Source of the DNA: Xiphydria camelus
Lineage: Eukaryota; Arthropoda; Insecta; Hymenoptera; Xiphydriidae
Assembly (NCBI GenBank): GCA_963678675.1
Contig: OY783196.1
Span: 16,982,138 to 17,046,137 of the forward strand
Reading direction: 5' to 3'
Length of the DNA stretch: 64,000 bases
The position numbers and the translations under genes are program-made. The notes beneath the pieces are model-generated. The model saw only the letters and a list, made by a program, of their open reading frames with translations. It was not told the origin of the DNA and did no database searches. Shown here piece by piece: positions 47,399 through 57,731 of this stretch. Each line of letters begins with the position of its first letter. The first letter of the stretch is position 1.

Positions 47399-48049
47399 TA
47401 GTGTGCGTCTGTTTATTCCACAAACACGGTGAACTTTTATAAATGTCAATGAATTCGACAACAAAATCCTGATCCTTGGACATAGTGACAGACCTATACG
47501 TGCACCGCTCAAGATTTTCAAGAAAACTGACGTGAGCGGACGGCTTGAGGCATGACGCCCTTGTTTACACATAGGAATTTTAAGAAATGAAATGAAACAA
47601 ATAGGTCTATCCATCCCGTCAGTTCTCAGTTTCCGTTTCCGTTCTTCTTTCATTTTTTCATTTTTACACGTAGGGACAACTGACAGTTCGACTGAAACTG
47701 AAACTGAACTGAGAACGGAAATGACCGTCTAAAAGGCCCTTAAAGGAATTTGAGTTGAGAAATTTCAAAGAGTTATCTAAAAGCAAATAAACTCCAATCA
47801 CGACTCAAACCTTGACTGAAATATCAAAAATAAGATTTGGAAAAGAAGTTGCCTTTCCGGCATACCAGTGGTTATACAATTGATGCATTACTTGACTAGA
47901 ATTTCTCGGTTCGTTCTCCTCTTTTTGGCGCCCTCGAATACGACGCGTGCGCAGGAGTCACTTGTTAATCGAGAATCGAGGCACCCACTGACAGTGTCCG
48001 GGCGGTGGAGGAATAGTTCCGCTTATACCTATGCTCTCGTGGATAAATT

Positions 48050-51000
48050 ATGGCATTATTTCTAATCAGAGCTAAAGAATTACGTTGTCAAAATTCTCAA
48101 CTACGTTTCTTCTCCAGCAAATCAACCATGAAGGTTAGTAACATATTCCTATTGTGTGTGTTGTGTGTCTAAGGTATATTTTCTTTCTGATGTGTTACGG
48201 CATCTCGGTATACTTTCATATTTTCGTTAGCAGACCGTTGAAATTTCCAAATTTGACGAAAAACGAATTTCTGAAACAAGAAGTCGTAACCAGTCCTTCA
48301 AGCGATAGTTGCTACCTATACGAAAGCATTTTTATTTTTACTATTGTTATTTTCCGTATTATACGTGCATTCATAGAAATAGGTCGCGAATACTTTCGTA
48401 AATTTAACAATCATGTTATAAATGCAATACGCTTCATTTTCCAGAAAGGAGTAGTGCTCGGAGTCTACGAGGCAGAAGGAAAGGATAACGTCATATTGAC
48501 TCCCGCGGCTGCCAAATTTAACGAACTCGTCAAGGGCAAACTGCTGACAAATATTTGTTTGTAAGTTTTGAATTACTTTTTTATTCAGTTTCTTTACCAT
48601 TGCATGTAAACGTGTTTCGTTCGATATCTATCGATTAAGATGCAAATATGCTTTGTTTATTATTTATTTCATTTATCTAGTTGAATGGAATATCACAAAA
48701 GAATAAAATTTTTGTGGATGGATTTTAACTTGATCGTTATTTTTCGAAAAGCTAGAATGTTAATATTGACTTTCAAAGTTTGTTGGTCTTTTTTTTTTGA
48801 GCAACCTAAACTCTTTCTTCCGTATACAGTGTAAGAGAAGTCATATCAACGTGAATAATACATGGTTATTACTATTAGTTTATTTCTCAAACAGCACGGG
48901 GCAATGCCGATTTCAACCCGATGTACTGCACGATCGTTTGTTGTATTTTTAAATATTCTATTCACCTTTCCAGCCTGAAACAATTGTTATAATGCTGCCT
49001 GAGCTATACCTGATATTCGTTATTACTTTCTAATAGTCATTTCGTGTGAAGACTTTTGTTATAACGTTTTTTATCGCCCAGAGATTTGAGATTTGATAGT
49101 TTCCCCATTCCATGAGCTCACTGGCATTATTTTGATTGTTTCAGGAGAGGCTAGGCCGAGTGACGGTGTTGTATGTGCGATCTGAAAAGCTGACTGCCTG
49201 CCTTGAAAAGATTGATAAGAGATTTCTATTTATTCGATTTGAAAGTCGAACTGATCAAGCTTTGCGTTGTTCTCAAAGTACAGTTTAAAGGTCAAATTGT
49301 TAATATTTAATCGCACATTCGAATACTTACGCGTTCTGCGTGCATCCGTGAAATACAAGAGGCATCATGAAAATCATCGCTAGATTCTCCGATTGAGAAG
49401 GAAGAGCAGAAGTGTTTAATTCGACTACATTAACGTAACGGAGACATGTCGAATATTGGCAGTGGTATGCTCGGTAACGGTAGCGGAGCTAGTAGCAGTA
49501 GTGGTACGGGGGAACGCAACGGACGAAATTGTAAGCGTCACGTACATTCTACCAACATACTCACTGGAATTGGCGGTACTCTGGAGGACAAGAACAACGA
49601 TTATTTATGCCCGATTTGTTTTGAAGTAATAAACGAAGCGCATATAACGCGCTGCGGTCACACGTTCTGTTACGCCTGTATCGTTAAATCTTTAGAACTT
49701 AACGGACGATGCCCAAAATGCAGTTTTACTTTAGGACAGCAAGATATATTTCCGAACTTTTTGTTAAATGAATTAGTCTCCAAGTATAAGACAAGAATTA
49801 AAGGAGTGGCAGAACTGGGATGTTCGCGCACCGGTGACGGTAGAAGTAGAGGTGGTATAGCGGCGGCAGAGTTGTCCGTACCACAGTGCGACGGTTTGAG
49901 GGATTTCGTGGCGGCTGAAAGTGCCAACCTGACGTTACCCGATGTGAACGTAATGCTGGAGGTGCTCACGCAGAGGAAAGATCTGCTGGAAGCCGAATCT
50001 TGCGCCGCCCAAAATAAATTGCTGCACGAATTTCTCAAGCACTTATTGCAGCAAAAGGAGGAACAGAAAAGTCAGTTACAGAGAGAAGTGGCCTTGATCA
50101 AACGTGATATGGAAGAGGTCGAAAATGTCCTGAAAGACGTTCAAAGTAAATGCCCCAAAGTGGAGGATTTGAAGGTGTCGAATGAAAATGATTCGGCGCA
50201 AGTATCAGCCATTAGAAAGGAAATGATCAATCTAATAGATATAATAGATTCAAACATGGTGAAGCCGAACGAAACAGTTGCCGGAGGCGATGCTTTTTCA
50301 AGCGCAGTGAGTCAAAAACCCAGCGAACCTCCTACCAGCTCGACTTTAGCGGTACGCAGAAAAAGAATGCACGCACATTTCGAAGACTTTGTTCAATGTT
50401 ATTTTGATTCACGGGCGAAAGAGCTCTTATTTGGACAGCACAAGTCGCAGTGTCACCCGGAAACAGGACACGGAACTAGTTCCGGCTTGGATGTCTTTAG
50501 AGAAAATTTAGTAAAATTCTCCACGTACAATTCCTTGCGACCGTTAGCTACGCTAAATTACTCTTCGGATATCTTCAATAACTCGACTATAGTTTCAAGC
50601 ATAGAATTTGACAAGGATAACGAGTTCTTTGCAATCGCCGGAGTCACGAAACGTATAAAGGTTTTTGATTATGGGGCTGTAATACGGGACACCGTCGACA
50701 TTCATTATCCTTGCGTAGAAATGGTTTCCAGTTCGAAAATATCTTGCGTTTCGTGGAATTCTTATCACAAGGGCATGCTAGCGTCTTCGGACTACGAAGG
50801 GACCGTAACGGTATGGGACGCTGCCACGGGTCAAAGAACCAAAGCATTTCAAGAGCACGAAAAGAGATGTTGGTCCGTCGATTTCAATGACGTAGACACG
50901 CGCCTTATAGCGTCAGGATCGGACGACGCTAGAGTGAAACTCTGGTCGCTCAATATCGATCACTCTGTTGCTTCCCTCGAAGCTAAAGCAAACGTCTGTT

Positions 51001-54000
51001 GCGTCAAGTTTAACCCACGAAGTTCGTGCCACTTGGCGTTCGGGTCTGCGGATCACTGTGTACATTATTACGACTTGCGCAATATGAAAGAAGCTCTCTG
51101 CATATTTAAGGGTCATCGCAAGGCTGTATCCTATGTTAAATTTATTAACAAGGAGGAGATTGTATCGGCGAGCACTGATTCCCAGCTGAAGATGTGGAAC
51201 ATCAATAATCCACACTGCCTACGATCCTTTGTCGGTCACGTGAACGAGAAAAATTTCGTAGGCCTAGCAACCGATGGCGATTACGTGGCGTGCGGCTCTG
51301 AAAATAATGCGCTATACGTTTATTACAAGGGACTGACGAAGCAGTTATTGTCATATAAATTTGATGCCGTCAGAAGTGTTCTCGAACTGCAAGAAAGGAG
51401 GGAGGAAGATCTCAATGAGTTCGTTTCAGCAGTGTGTTGGAGGCAAATGTCTAATGTAGTAGTAGCTGCAAATTCCCAGGGTATTATTAAGATACTAGAA
51501 CTTGTTTGAAAAAGGACAAAATGCCTTGTGAGGCAACGCCGAGATTTGCGCACAAGTCTGATTTGTCGTGACATTACGGCAGTCATGCTGTAAGTTAATA
51601 TACATCACGTTCCCCCGTTCGTGTTATTGAGAAAAACTAACGAAGTACCATCGACTGAATTCTATGATTCGCCGTCTAGTTCTGGAGAAAAGATGGCACA
51701 AACTGAAAGAGAGCAGTCAGTTGAGGAATTTGGAGTCGTTGTGACGGATGCCCACGACTCTCGCACTTGAATTCTAATACTCACGAGCATCCGTTAATTT
51801 GTCTGAAATCAAAATGATAATGTGCTGCGATAAGAGCATAAGGAGTGAATGGTTTAACACAAGAAATCTTGATTTGAATCGATCATTTGTTCACGATACG
51901 AAGTCACGAATAGACTGAATTGTAATAGTTAGAATGTGTAGTATAGCGATAACGGTATGTTCTTGAGTAAAGTGATAGTTGATAGAGAAATGAAAAATTC
52001 TCTTACTGTCCGTTAGCTACGAGATGCCTGTGGTTTTACTTAGTTAACGAATATTATACTTCCTAAATGTCCTCTTGTTACAGGAATAACGGTAACTATT
52101 AATATTATAGTTATGATAGAGTCATTGTTAATTAATTGTCGAAATTTTCGATTATTTTTATAGGTGATGTAGCGAACAAATTATTTTATTAAAAAACAAC
52201 GCCCTTCCATCAGGGCGACATGATACGTTAGGTCTGATTAGTTTTCACCTGAAGCAATGGTAGAGATTGCTTCGAGTCAAAGTAATTGGTACGCCTGTAC
52301 TGACGCTTTAACTTAGAGCCGTAAGAAAGTAAGAATAACAAATTGTTGTTATTAAGAGCAATAATCGATTTCTCATTAGACTAGCAGTTTTGATTTGTGC
52401 CAATTTAGACGAAATAGAAGCTCCACTTGTTTATAGTGCAAATTACTTTTTTTCTTTCTATTCCGTAGATCTTCATCTCAATTAGCAGGTAGACAGTCGA
52501 GCAGTGCTAAGTTCCTATTGTTATCGTCACAGTCGGACAACGTTTTGTCAGTTGCACAGTGATTAAAAAGTGTTACTAAACAAACGATAGCGTACATCGA
52601 CTCTCATCTCAAGTTACGGGAAATTCAATCACGTCCTTCACACACTTAGAAAAATGCATTACGAAATAAGAAGACTAAAAATCAGCTGAAATTACGTATC
52701 CGCAGACATAGACCAGACTAGAATTGTGGTTACTATTATAAATGTATGCAGGCAGATATTCCGTCATGCATTAATATTACATACAGCTACAAATACCGGT
52801 AGTCATTATATCTACGGCTCAAGTTTCAATAGAATAGTACAGTGTAAAGGAGACAGATTTTGTTCTTCATCCTTAACATAATCAGACTGGAGCAGAGCAC
52901 ATTATGCCAGTAGAATAGTTTAAAGTATATTATTGTAAAGTAATGTATAGTTCGTAATAGCTCGAAGAGTTAGCCCTTGGATTTCCAAGCTGTGTGCACC
53001 CTACAAGTCACTCTTTCAGGAGAAATCTTTACGGACATGAGAGATTTATGTTACGTTTCTTTTAGTCATCTCTTATGATATATTCATTGATTTCTTATCG
53101 GTAGAAATAAAATATCTCTTGTTCTTCACGAAAAAGTAATTATTTTTGCGGGGTGAATCGCGCACCCAACTTGTACACCTGTATTATAAATTCGTCATTG
53201 TCATAACTAATTACTAAGTATGTAAATCATTATCATCAGAAAATATGTAGTATTAATGTATGAATAGCAATGGTACATGTATACAGGATCTTTAATCCCA
53301 ACAAGCGCAACATATTTGAATTTCCCTGACATTTAATTTCGGTAGTGTGTGGACGGTGCTCGAGTCATTTATAGTTAGAGTTCATTTATAGTCAGAGCAC
53401 TCTTCTAAAGCCAACTCTAACTATAAATGACTCGAGCACCGTCCACACACTACCGAAATCAAATGTCAGGGAAATTCAAATCTGTTACGCTTGGGATTAA
53501 AGATCCTGTATACGTGCTTGGATCTCCGGGGGTTTAGGATAGTCAAATTTCCAGTAATTGCTCGAGGGGTGCGCCACGTACCCCACTCGGGCAATTGTAT
53601 TACAAAAAAAAATATTTTAGGCATCCGAGGGTTAATGTAAATTTTTAGTGACGTTTCAAGCGATTATAAGTGAAAAATGCTAAAATGAATGTAAAGAATA
53701 GTATATTTTTAGATCATATTTTAAACATATGAACAATGTATCACATTTGATCAATGTCCAAGAAGCCTAGTTTATTGTGATTAAATAAATTTATTAATTG
53801 GTGTCTGATTACACATGTAGAAGAGTTGGTGAAAATTGTTTAGATATCCTTCTATTCTCCTATTCTGCATTTCGTATTTTTTGAATAGCATTTATTAGTG
53901 CATTTTGTTAATCGTTAAGAAGTAACAAATTCGCCTGATATGTACTACTTCAGAGCTGGGCCAAAGATAAAGAAGGCAGAGACTAGAGTGTTCTGGGGCT

Positions 54001-55935
54001 TGGAGGATTCCGAATACGTAGGCGTTGCCGTCGTCGGTCTAGGCAAGCAAAGTGTTGGGGTCAATGTGCTCGAGGAGCTTCACGAGGGCAAAGAAAATGT
54101 ACGAGCAGCGGCCGCAGGTTAATATCAACATTTCAATATCAAAACCGACCAAATGAGTATTTAGCGATGGATATACGAAGACTTTTTTATTAAAACATTC
54201 ATTCCGTGTCGATAGCGGGCTGTCGAGCATTAGATTCCGTTGAAATCAAAGATATAAAGTTAGAACCATTGGGTGATGCTGAAGCAGCTGCAGAGGGTGC
54301 GGGTCTTTCATCTTGGTTCTTCCAAGAATTGAAGAACAAAGAGAAGCAAAAAGTCTTACCAAACATCTCGCTTTATGGAATCGAAGAAGAGTGAGTGCAA
54401 CTTCCGTAATTGTCTTTCGAAAATGTACTCAGAACGAAATGAGTGATAATTGCATTCGTGTTTTCCGCGGAAGGCAACAATGGGAAACTGGAGTGATTCA
54501 AGCCGAGGCACAAAACTGGGCACGTCTGCTCTCGGATACGCCTGCCAATCTAATGACACCCACGATATTCTCGGAGAAAGTATCCGAGACGCTGAGATCT
54601 CTTGGTATCGAAGTACAAATACACGATAAGACATGGGCCGAACAGAAGAAAATGGGATCGTTTCTCAGTGTGGCTCGCGGTAGCTGCGAACCACCGAAGT
54701 TTTTAGAAATCTCCTACAAAGGAGCGACGAATAGCTCGCAGAAACCAATAGTCTTCGTGGGAAAGGGAGTGACTTTTGATTCTGGCGGCATCAGTATCAA
54801 GGTAAGAAATGATCGTATGAACGATACGCGATATGACGGTAATATCTATACAATTCAAAACGATCAGGGAGCAGCTTTGATGGACGAGATGCGCGCTGAT
54901 ATGGGAGGTGCGGCATGTGTGGTCGCTTCTATAAAAGCAGCCGCTCATTTAAAACTGAACTTGAACATCATCGGATTGATCCCGCTCACGGAGAATTTAC
55001 CATCGGGATCTGCCACAAAACCGGGTGACGTGGTTGTTGCGATGAATGGAAAGACTATCATCGTCGATAACACTGATGCCGAAGGACGCCTTATTCTTGC
55101 CGATGCACTTTGTTACGCTCAAGAATTTCAGCCACGGTACTCATGACGTTTACATTACGAACCTAGCAAAATGATCAATTTTCGATTCCAATTAAAAACT
55201 CGTCTGTTTTAAAGTTTTTTGAAGCTTAAATCTTTTGGTTTCGGAAGATTATTTGTACACACTTTGGCCCCTGCGATTGACGATAAACTTTTCAAGTCTA
55301 TTGAGTTTAGTCAGGATCGAAGAGAGACTATATCTTGAGATTTTCTCATTTATAAATCATTGTAATATTTCCGCATAAACTAATCTTATCGATGATGCAT
55401 CCTCGTCCATACATAGTTTTATCCTGGACATCGCTACGCTAACTGGTGCGATGAGAATGGCCTTGGGAGGTGCGGCAACTGGTGTTTTCACAAACAGCAA
55501 TGAACTTTACGAAACACTGAAGAATGCTGGGACGATAACCGGCGACCGCGTATGGCGATTCCCGTTGTGGCAGCATTACAATGATCGAATAGCGAGTAAG
55601 TTACATGAGCATTATGCTTCGTCGTCTCCCATTTTTTATCATCACCTTTACACGTAACAGTGCGGCGTATAATGATTAAACGACACTACATCTTGAATTC
55701 GTTTACAGAGTCTACCAAAGCTGCAGACTTGAACAATATAGGAAAGGGCAAGGGTGGCGGTTCTTGCATGGCAGCGGCTTTTCTACGGGAATTTGCAGGA
55801 AACGATGTGCCATGGCTGCATTTAGATATCGCTGGTGTTATGGGACCAGGAAATGATGATTTTCCATATATTCCCGCTGGAATGACGGGTCGTCCAACGC
55901 GTACACTCATTCAATTCTTGCGCCAAATTTGTTAG
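48050..55935 (+). CDS. LAP3: Leucyl aminopeptidase (M17 family), with N-terminal targeting-like segment
   Basis: M17 aminopeptidases remove N-terminal residues, notably Leu, with two metal ions, as hexamers. Eight exons: 48050-48133, 48445-48560, 53954-54117, 54216-54390, 54474-54801, 54868-55136, 55417-55595, 55709-55935; 1,542 nt, 513 residues (human LAP3 519). Exon 1 ([20 protein letters not shown]) is Arg-rich without acids before KSTMK and looks like a mitochondrial presequence; LAP3 also exists in cytosol. Exon 2 begins [15 protein letters not shown]. The catalytic half has [17 protein letters not shown] (metal Lys and Asp), MRADMGGAA (Asp) and [14 protein letters not shown] (Asp, Glu, Arg), then [20 protein letters not shown] and [17 protein letters not shown], ending [17 protein letters not shown]. 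Intron 54802-54867 is 66 bp, in frame and stop-free. Intron 2 (5.4 kb) holds COP1. Confidence 0.95.
49446..51509 (+). CDS. COP1: E3 ubiquitin ligase COP1 (RFWD2), intronless
   Basis: COP1 is the RING-type substrate receptor that, with DET1/DDB1/CUL4, sends transcription factors such as Jun and ETS proteins for degradation. The 687-residue frame has a Gly/Ser-rich start, a C3HC4 RING (C55, C58, C70, H72, C75, C78, C89, C92; [21 protein letters not shown]), a coiled coil at about 185-240 ([20 protein letters not shown]), and seven WD40 blades from about 370 ([70 protein letters not shown]) to the end KILELV. Length compares with 731 in human. The whole coding region is one exon, lying in intron 2 of the aminopeptidase gene on the same strand. 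A 5' UTR exon or promoter lies somewhere in 48.6-49.4 kb; I see no coding exon there. Confidence 0.97.
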   Translation: MSNIGSGMLGNGSGASSSSGTGERNGRNCKRHVHSTNILTGIGGTLEDKNNDYLCPICFEVINEAHITRCGHTFCYACIVKSLELNGRCPKCSFTLGQQDIFPNFLLNELVSKYKTRIKGVAELGCSRTGDGRSRGGIAAAELSVPQCDGLRDFVAAESANLTLPDVNVMLEVLTQRKDLLEAESCAAQNKLLHEFLKHLLQQKEEQKSQLQREVALIKRDMEEVENVLKDVQSKCPKVEDLKVSNENDSAQVSAIRKEMINLIDIIDSNMVKPNETVAGGDAFSSAVSQKPSEPPTSSTLAVRRKRMHAHFEDFVQCYFDSRAKELLFGQHKSQCHPETGHGTSSGLDVFRENLVKFSTYNSLRPLATLNYSSDIFNNSTIVSSIEFDKDNEFFAIAGVTKRIKVFDYGAVIRDTVDIHYPCVEMVSSSKISCVSWNSYHKGMLASSDYEGTVTVWDAATGQRTKAFQEHEKRCWSVDFNDVDTRLIASGSDDARVKLWSLNIDHSVASLEAKANVCCVKFNPRSSCHLAFGSADHCVHYYDLRNMKEALCIFKGHRKAVSYVKFINKEEIVSASTDSQLKMWNINNPHCLRSFVGHVNEKNFVGLATDGDYVACGSENNALYVYYKGLTKQLLSYKFDAVRSVLELQERREEDLNEFVSAVCWRQMSNVVVAANSQGIIKILELV
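51510..53105 (+). other. COP1 3' UTR (presumed)
   Basis: AT-rich non-coding sequence from the COP1 stop to the first canonical AATAAA in good context at 53106. No further gene was found in it. Confidence 0.5.
53106..53111 (+). terminator. Probable COP1 poly(A) signal
   Basis: AATAAA followed by TATCTC and a T-rich stretch, about 1.6 kb after the COP1 stop and before the next aminopeptidase exon. Confidence 0.45.
53284..53508. mobile_element. TA-flanked hairpin MITE related to family P
   Basis: CAGGATCTTTAATCCCAA and TTGGGATTAAAGATCCTG, flanked by TA. The arms (TTTGAATTTCCCTGACATTT, GCCAACTCTAACTA) share phrases with family P and element Q. It lies in intron 2 of the aminopeptidase gene. Confidence 0.75.
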
Positions 55936-56368
55936 GGAAGCACGTTCACGACTACCACTGTAATTAGCATTCATCGTGTGCATCTGTTCGATCCCTTTAT
56001 ACATATATATACATACACGTATATACGCATAATAGTATACATGCATTATAAGTTAATACGTATAGACTGACAACAGTACAATGCAACAAACAAAATGAAG
56101 AATGATTCGCAAAGTTAAAAGGTCTCTTTGTAAATAAGAAGCATGTAAACTCTTGTCTCGCCTTGTTAAATTTTTATAGCCGATGGTGTTCTAACAAGTT
56201 TAAGCAATCTTCCACTGTATAATGAGCGCGTTGGTCCATTCGTTCAATGATTTTAATTTTTTTTTTCAGTTTTATATCGTAGATGAAGACTAATGTATCA
56301 TAGTATCGTTGTACAGATCAATGGAAGAATAAGCCATGTTTATACTGATTTGTGGCAGTAATTAATGT

Positions 56369-56374
56369 AATAAA
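56369..56374 (+). terminator. Probable aminopeptidase poly(A) signal
   Basis: AATAAA 434 bp after the stop codon. TTTATT signals of the opposite strand at 56416 and 56434 could close a long MED28 3' UTR, which would make the two genes end tail to tail. Confidence 0.5.
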
Positions 56375-56439
56375 CTCATGCAAAGTATACGTCAAGTTCA
56401 ATGAATTAGTCAATTTTTATTCTTTAGATACCTTTTATT

Positions 56440-57731
56440 CACGCGCGATCACCATATTAATTATCGTGCAAGTTATAATTACACACATACACACGCATAC
56501 GGTACTCATAAGAGAGAGCTAATGATTACATGGCAAGTAAGAAATATTTCACTTAAAAGAGAGTCATTGATCAATATATGTGTCATCCATCGTTAATTTT
56601 ATTTACATACGAACGTTAAAAACTGACTAAATTTAACTAAGATTATCTTTCTATGTACAGTCACTTTGCCGCAATAATATCTACCAGTAGAGAAACCATC
56701 ATAAGGTATTCAGCATAACTAAATGTTGAGTTTCCCGACATTTTCACGTACATATTTTCGTTTTCCCTGAGCGGGATGAGGAGGAAAAAGAATAATTTTG
56801 CCTGTGATTCAAGAATTGTCAAGTTCATTTTCAGATGTTCCTTGACGTAACTCCACCATCCCATGAATTTTACAATACCACTTTGCCGACAGTAGTAGTG
56901 TGTACCGAATGATTACTTGAGAGGGTGTTTCTCCTGTAGTGGTATATCCGGTCTACACGTCAAACCTCGTGAAAATGTTCACAAATTTAAAAAAGAAGAG
57001 ATTACGTCTTGATAGTCGAGAAGTAAGAATAATTTAACGAATTCGTACATACAAAAAATATATTAGCAAAGCTATTGCTATTTGAGAAACTGAAAGTTCA
57101 CCATTCATGTTCGACTGCGAATCGATCTCCGTCGTTCCTTACATTCGTACAAATCGTCGAAACTTTTAAATGCACCCAAATTAATTCACAGTGTTTATTC
57201 GTACTGGAATTAATATTCGAGGAATTACATGCTCCCTTTGCGGAACCCTGTACCCTTCTTTATATTTAAAAAAACAACGCCGTCGTTTTACATTTCTGAG
57301 CAAACGTTTTACGATACAACATGGTTCAACCACGTCGTACGAAGGACAACTCAGTCGGAATGAGTTATTTATAAAGTACAGAGGGCATTTTCTTATCGAG
57401 TAAAACACCTACAACGGAATGCATCTTATTACGTACATGTAAAATTGCACGATCACGACAAAAAAAGAAAATAGGCCCGCCAATAATGTACGTCGCACTC
57501 TCTTCGTAAAATTCTAAAGGCGGAGAGCTATATTTACGTGCAAGACGGCGGAGGTGGTTGTTGTTGCTGAGAGGGAAGGGGCGCAGCGGCTGCAGCTGCA
57601 GCGGCAGCAGCGTACGACGAGGGATCCGAAGGATCAAGGAGGGGCGGCGGTGGTGGCAAACTGCCGCCTCCACCTCGACCCCTTCCTCGACCTCTTCCTC
57701 GACCTCGACCCCGCCCCCTCCCCCTTCCGCG
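56440..57731 (-). other. Region between LAP and the MED28 stop; possible MED28 3' UTR
   Basis: No coding frame is recognisable. 57540-57730 is GC-rich with a CTCGAC-type repeat just after the MED28 stop. Minus-strand AATAAA (plus TTTATT) lies at 56434 and 56416. Confidence 0.35.

Larger units (their letters stand above)
46858..47740. mobile_element. Harbinger-type element E with two nested MITEs
   Basis: Left end near AAAGGCCTTTTA then GACGGTCATTTCCGTTCTCA; right end TGAGAACGGAAATGACCGTC then TAAAAGGCCCT|TAA. The left terminal repeat is split by MITE S1, and the middle holds family-J copy 3. Confidence 0.7.

Noticed and set aside
48154..48564. 136-codon frame as a separate small gene
   Set aside because: Only its last part ([12 protein letters not shown]...) is protein-like, and that is exon 2 of the aminopeptidase after a CAG acceptor at 48444; the rest is intron.
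49670..50038. Minus-strand frames inside COP1 and FBXL7
   Set aside because: Antisense shadows of clear coding regions without family features.
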